Source: Pseudaeromonas sp038247115 (GTDB taxonomy: Bacteria > Pseudomonadota > Gammaproteobacteria > Enterobacterales > Aeromonadaceae). Taken from it: a DNA stretch of 64,000 nucleotides. The DNA lies in contig JBBRVG010000008.1 in assembly GCA_038247115.1 (NCBI GenBank), positions 1 to 64,000 of the forward strand, given 5' to 3'. Below the pieces are notes generated by a model. That model had not been told where the DNA came from. It made no database searches and worked only from the letters and a program-made list of their open reading frames with translations. Numbering within the stretch: the stretch's first letter is position 1; each line of letters starts with the position of its first letter. Of the stretch, positions 62,358-64,000 are shown one piece after another. Made by a program: the position numbers and the translations under genes.

Positions 62358-63016
62358 GCCTGCAGCTCCAGACAATAGCCTTCGCCACGCACAGTGCGGA
62401 TCCGGGTTGTTCCCAATTTACGACGCAGATGGTGGATATGTACCTCCAGGGCGTTGGAGCCGATATCATCTTGCCAGTCATAGATATCTTCTTGCAGACG
62501 CTCACGGCTCACCAACTTGCCAGCCTGCATCACCAGCCGCCGCAGCAAGGCGAACTCGCGACGGGTCAAGACCACCGGCGCCCCGGCCAGGGTGACGGTT
62601 TTTTGCTGCAGATCGAGCATCAAATCACCGCTGATGATCTGGTTACTGGCTAGTTTTTGATCCCGCCGCAACAAGGCTCGCACCCGGGCCAACAACTCGG
62701 CCAGAGCGAAAGGTTTGACCATATAGTCATCAGCCCCGCGATCCAGACCCGCAACCCGTTCATCCAGCGCATCGCGAGCGGTCAGGATCAACACCGGCTG
62801 TACCATGCCCCGTTGCCGCCAGCGTTTGAGCAGGCTCATGCCGTCGCCATCCGGTAAACCCAGATCCAGCACTATCAGCCCATATTCACTCACCTTGACT
62901 AACGACTCGGCCTCGGCACAGTTGACCGCAACATCACAACTGTATTGCTCCTGACCCAGTGCCTGTTGCAGCCCCTGCCGCAACAGGGTGTCGTCCTCTA
63001 CTACCAGAATTTTCAT
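62354..63016 (-). CDS. OmpR/PhoB-family response regulator (PmrA/QseB-like)
   Basis: 220 residues. The receiver domain has the phospho-acceptor Asp51 in GLIVLDLGLPDGDG, the acidic pair EDD at 7-9, and Lys101 in MVKPFALAELLAR. The C-terminal winged helix (LTRREFALLRRLVMQAGKLVSRERL, VHIHHLRRKLGTTRIRTVRGEGYCL) is typical of OmpR/PhoB. It is followed at once by its kinase. The SDR and TPR genes upstream read the same way and may be in the same unit. Confidence 0.92.
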   Translation of the reverse strand: MKILVVEDDTLLRQGLQQALGQEQYSCDVAVNCAEAESLVKVSEYGLIVLDLGLPDGDGMSLLKRWRQRGMVQPVLILTARDALDERVAGLDRGADDYMVKPFALAELLARVRALLRRDQKLASNQIISGDLMLDLQQKTVTLAGAPVVLTRREFALLRRLVMQAGKLVSRERLQEDIYDWQDDIGSNALEVHIHHLRRKLGTTRIRTVRGEGYCLELQA

Positions 63017-63057
63017 GGCTCAATCCCATCACCCAACCGTTACTAAGCCGCATGCTA

Positions 63058-63705
63058 TCACTGGTCGAGTTTTTCCTGTAACACGGCGATCTCATGCTGC
63101 CGACCGGCATCGGCAATTTCCCGGCCCGGACGGGTTGCCGCAGCCTTGGCCTTGAGCAAATAGGATTTTGCTTCCTCCTTCTTGCCCTGGTTGGCCAGAA
63201 AATCCGCATAGAAGTAGTTGCTGTCGATACCCTCCGGATTCAGTTTCAGACCGCGCTGCAGCATAAACGCCGCTCGCTCCTCATCCCCGAAACCCAGGGG
63301 CCAACCCGGTACCTTGTAATAGAGTACCCCTAAGGATGTCAGGGCCGAGCCCTTGAGCACCGAGGCGTCCTTGGCAATCACGGCCTCGTAATCAGCCTTG
63401 GCCTCTTCGGCCAATGACAGCGCACCTAAGCCGCCCTTGGCACCTGCATAACTGCCAATGATGATCCCGGCCCAAGTCTTGAGGGGCAGATCATCAGGAC
63501 GTGCCGCGCTGGCTGCTCGAACTTCATCAGCCAGGCTGGCCAGAGCCTGCTCCTGAGCATCGCCTTGTTGCTGGTACTGAGCCTCGGCCCAGCGTTGTTG
63601 AAAGGCCAGATAGGGTTCGGTGTCAGCAGCCTGCAGGGAGGTACCACTCAAAGAGCCAGCCAGCAGAACGCCACCGAGCCATGTTACGGACCAAAATTTC
63701 ATCAT
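63058..63705 (-). CDS. Secreted TPR-like protein
   Basis: 215 residues with a signal peptide (MMKFWSVTWLGGVLLAGSLSGTSLQA). The mature part is helical, with TPR-like pairs: AALASLADEVRAASAARPDDLPLKTWAGI, AEEAKADYEAVIAKDASVLKGSALTSLGVLYY, and AAFMLQRGLKLNPEGIDSNYFYADFLANQGKKEEAKSYLLKA. It has no catalytic motif and probably acts as a periplasmic scaffold. Its ATG overlaps the SDR stop and GAGGAG lies before it. It precedes the two-component genes, so it may belong to the pathway they control. Confidence 0.8.
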   Translation of the reverse strand: MMKFWSVTWLGGVLLAGSLSGTSLQAADTEPYLAFQQRWAEAQYQQQGDAQEQALASLADEVRAASAARPDDLPLKTWAGIIIGSYAGAKGGLGALSLAEEAKADYEAVIAKDASVLKGSALTSLGVLYYKVPGWPLGFGDEERAAFMLQRGLKLNPEGIDSNYFYADFLANQGKKEEAKSYLLKAKAAATRPGREIADAGRQHEIAVLQEKLDQ

Positions 63706-64000
63706 AATTTCTCCTCATGGGATAACGCAGGGGCCGGTGCCGGACAGGCTGCCGGATGGGTAGAGGCAAAGTTGCAGATCTGCTGGCGCTGGGCACCGAT
63801 GGCCCGATCCACCAGCCAGGGCAACAGGGCGTTGAGGCGCACAAACAATTTTTCCGGCCAACCTATATAACGACGGCGCTGCCGACTGGCCAGCAACTGC
63901 ATCAGCTCGGTGGCGACGCGAGCCGGTGAGTCCACCGCTGTACCCAATGCCTGATTCATGGCATCCACGGCACCGTGATTCAGTTCAGTAGCAGTGGCAC
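63702..64000 (-). CDS. Short-chain dehydrogenase C-terminus (cut by window edge)
   Basis: Only the C-terminal ~98 residues are in the window and the frame stays open to base 64000. The tail ALGTAVDSPARVATELMQLLASRQRRRYIGWPEKLFVRLNALLPWLVDRAI is that of an NAD(P)-dependent SDR of the sort whose C-terminus predicts a membrane-adjacent helix. The Rossmann motif and catalytic Tyr-x-x-x-Lys lie off the edge. First gene of an apparent SDR-TPR-regulator-kinase operon. Confidence 0.78.
   Translation of the reverse strand, partial: ATATELNHGAVDAMNQALGTAVDSPARVATELMQLLASRQRRRYIGWPEKLFVRLNALLPWLVDRAIGAQRQQICNFASTHPAACPAPAPALSHEEKL

Overview
The window looks like chromosomal DNA of a gammaproteobacterium close to Aeromonas. 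It is fairly GC-rich, its proteins resemble those of enterics and Vibrionales, and it carries the conserved blocks cspD/clpS-clpA-infA-bpt-aat-trxB-lrp-ftsK-lolA-rarA-serS and nudJ-mnmA-hflD-purB. I infer the genus from gene content and order; no search was possible. No phage, insertion sequence, CRISPR array or recognisable defence island was seen. Most of the window is housekeeping chromosome with catabolic modules between.

Layout. 1-480: an octamer tandem repeat running off the left edge, an unrecognised AT-rich stretch, and a tRNA-Ser(UGA). 0.6-9.2 kb: mixed small loci, namely a ScsC/DsbA-like thiol protein, a roxA (ribosomal oxygenase) broken by one in-frame stop, yaeQ, a protein built of short xVxW repeats, a small protein behind two LexA-type boxes, an AraC regulator, a CBM48-esterase, a YhcH protein and an MFS exporter. 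9.3-13.2 kb: an ethanolamine module (permease, eutB, eutC) behind a sigma-54 promoter, without microcompartment genes. 13.3-20.9 kb: fermentative ldhA behind two HexR-like palindromes, an orphan BMP-type binding protein, mtfA, the acetate/succinate permease satP, sstT and a RecQ-family helicase. 21-30 kb: purF, cvpA, serS, rarA, lolA, ftsK and lrp, all on the minus strand. 30.6-42.4 kb: trxB, the N-end-rule enzymes aat and bpt, infA, clpA/clpS (the matching degradation machinery), cspD, icd, nudJ-mnmA-hflD-purB. 42.5-52.9 kb: two GNATs, pdxH, RNA m5C methyltransferase, an NlpE-like OB protein, deaD, menI and ydiJ. 53.1-60 kb: a complete sucrose regulon scrK-scrYABR with LacI-type operators. 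60-64 kb: small proteins, a WbuC-type cupin, and an SDR-TPR-response regulator-histidine kinase operon cut by the right edge.

Most notable: (1) a 52-nt core present twice (2721-2772, 7087-7138), each time in the same orientation 3' of a plus-strand gene and between convergent genes. It folds into twin hairpins whose loops both read C-AGGGAT-G, the CsrA/RsmA consensus with GGA in the loop, and it is closed by a stem whose sequence differs completely between copies while pairing is kept. (2) A sigma-70-like promoter with two LexA-type boxes 18 bp apart driving an uncharacterised 79-residue protein. (3) The nonsense codon in roxA.

Starts were chosen by ribosome-binding sites and family alignment from memory; where they differ from the longest reading frame this is stated. 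All family assignments rest on recognition of motifs, not on searches.
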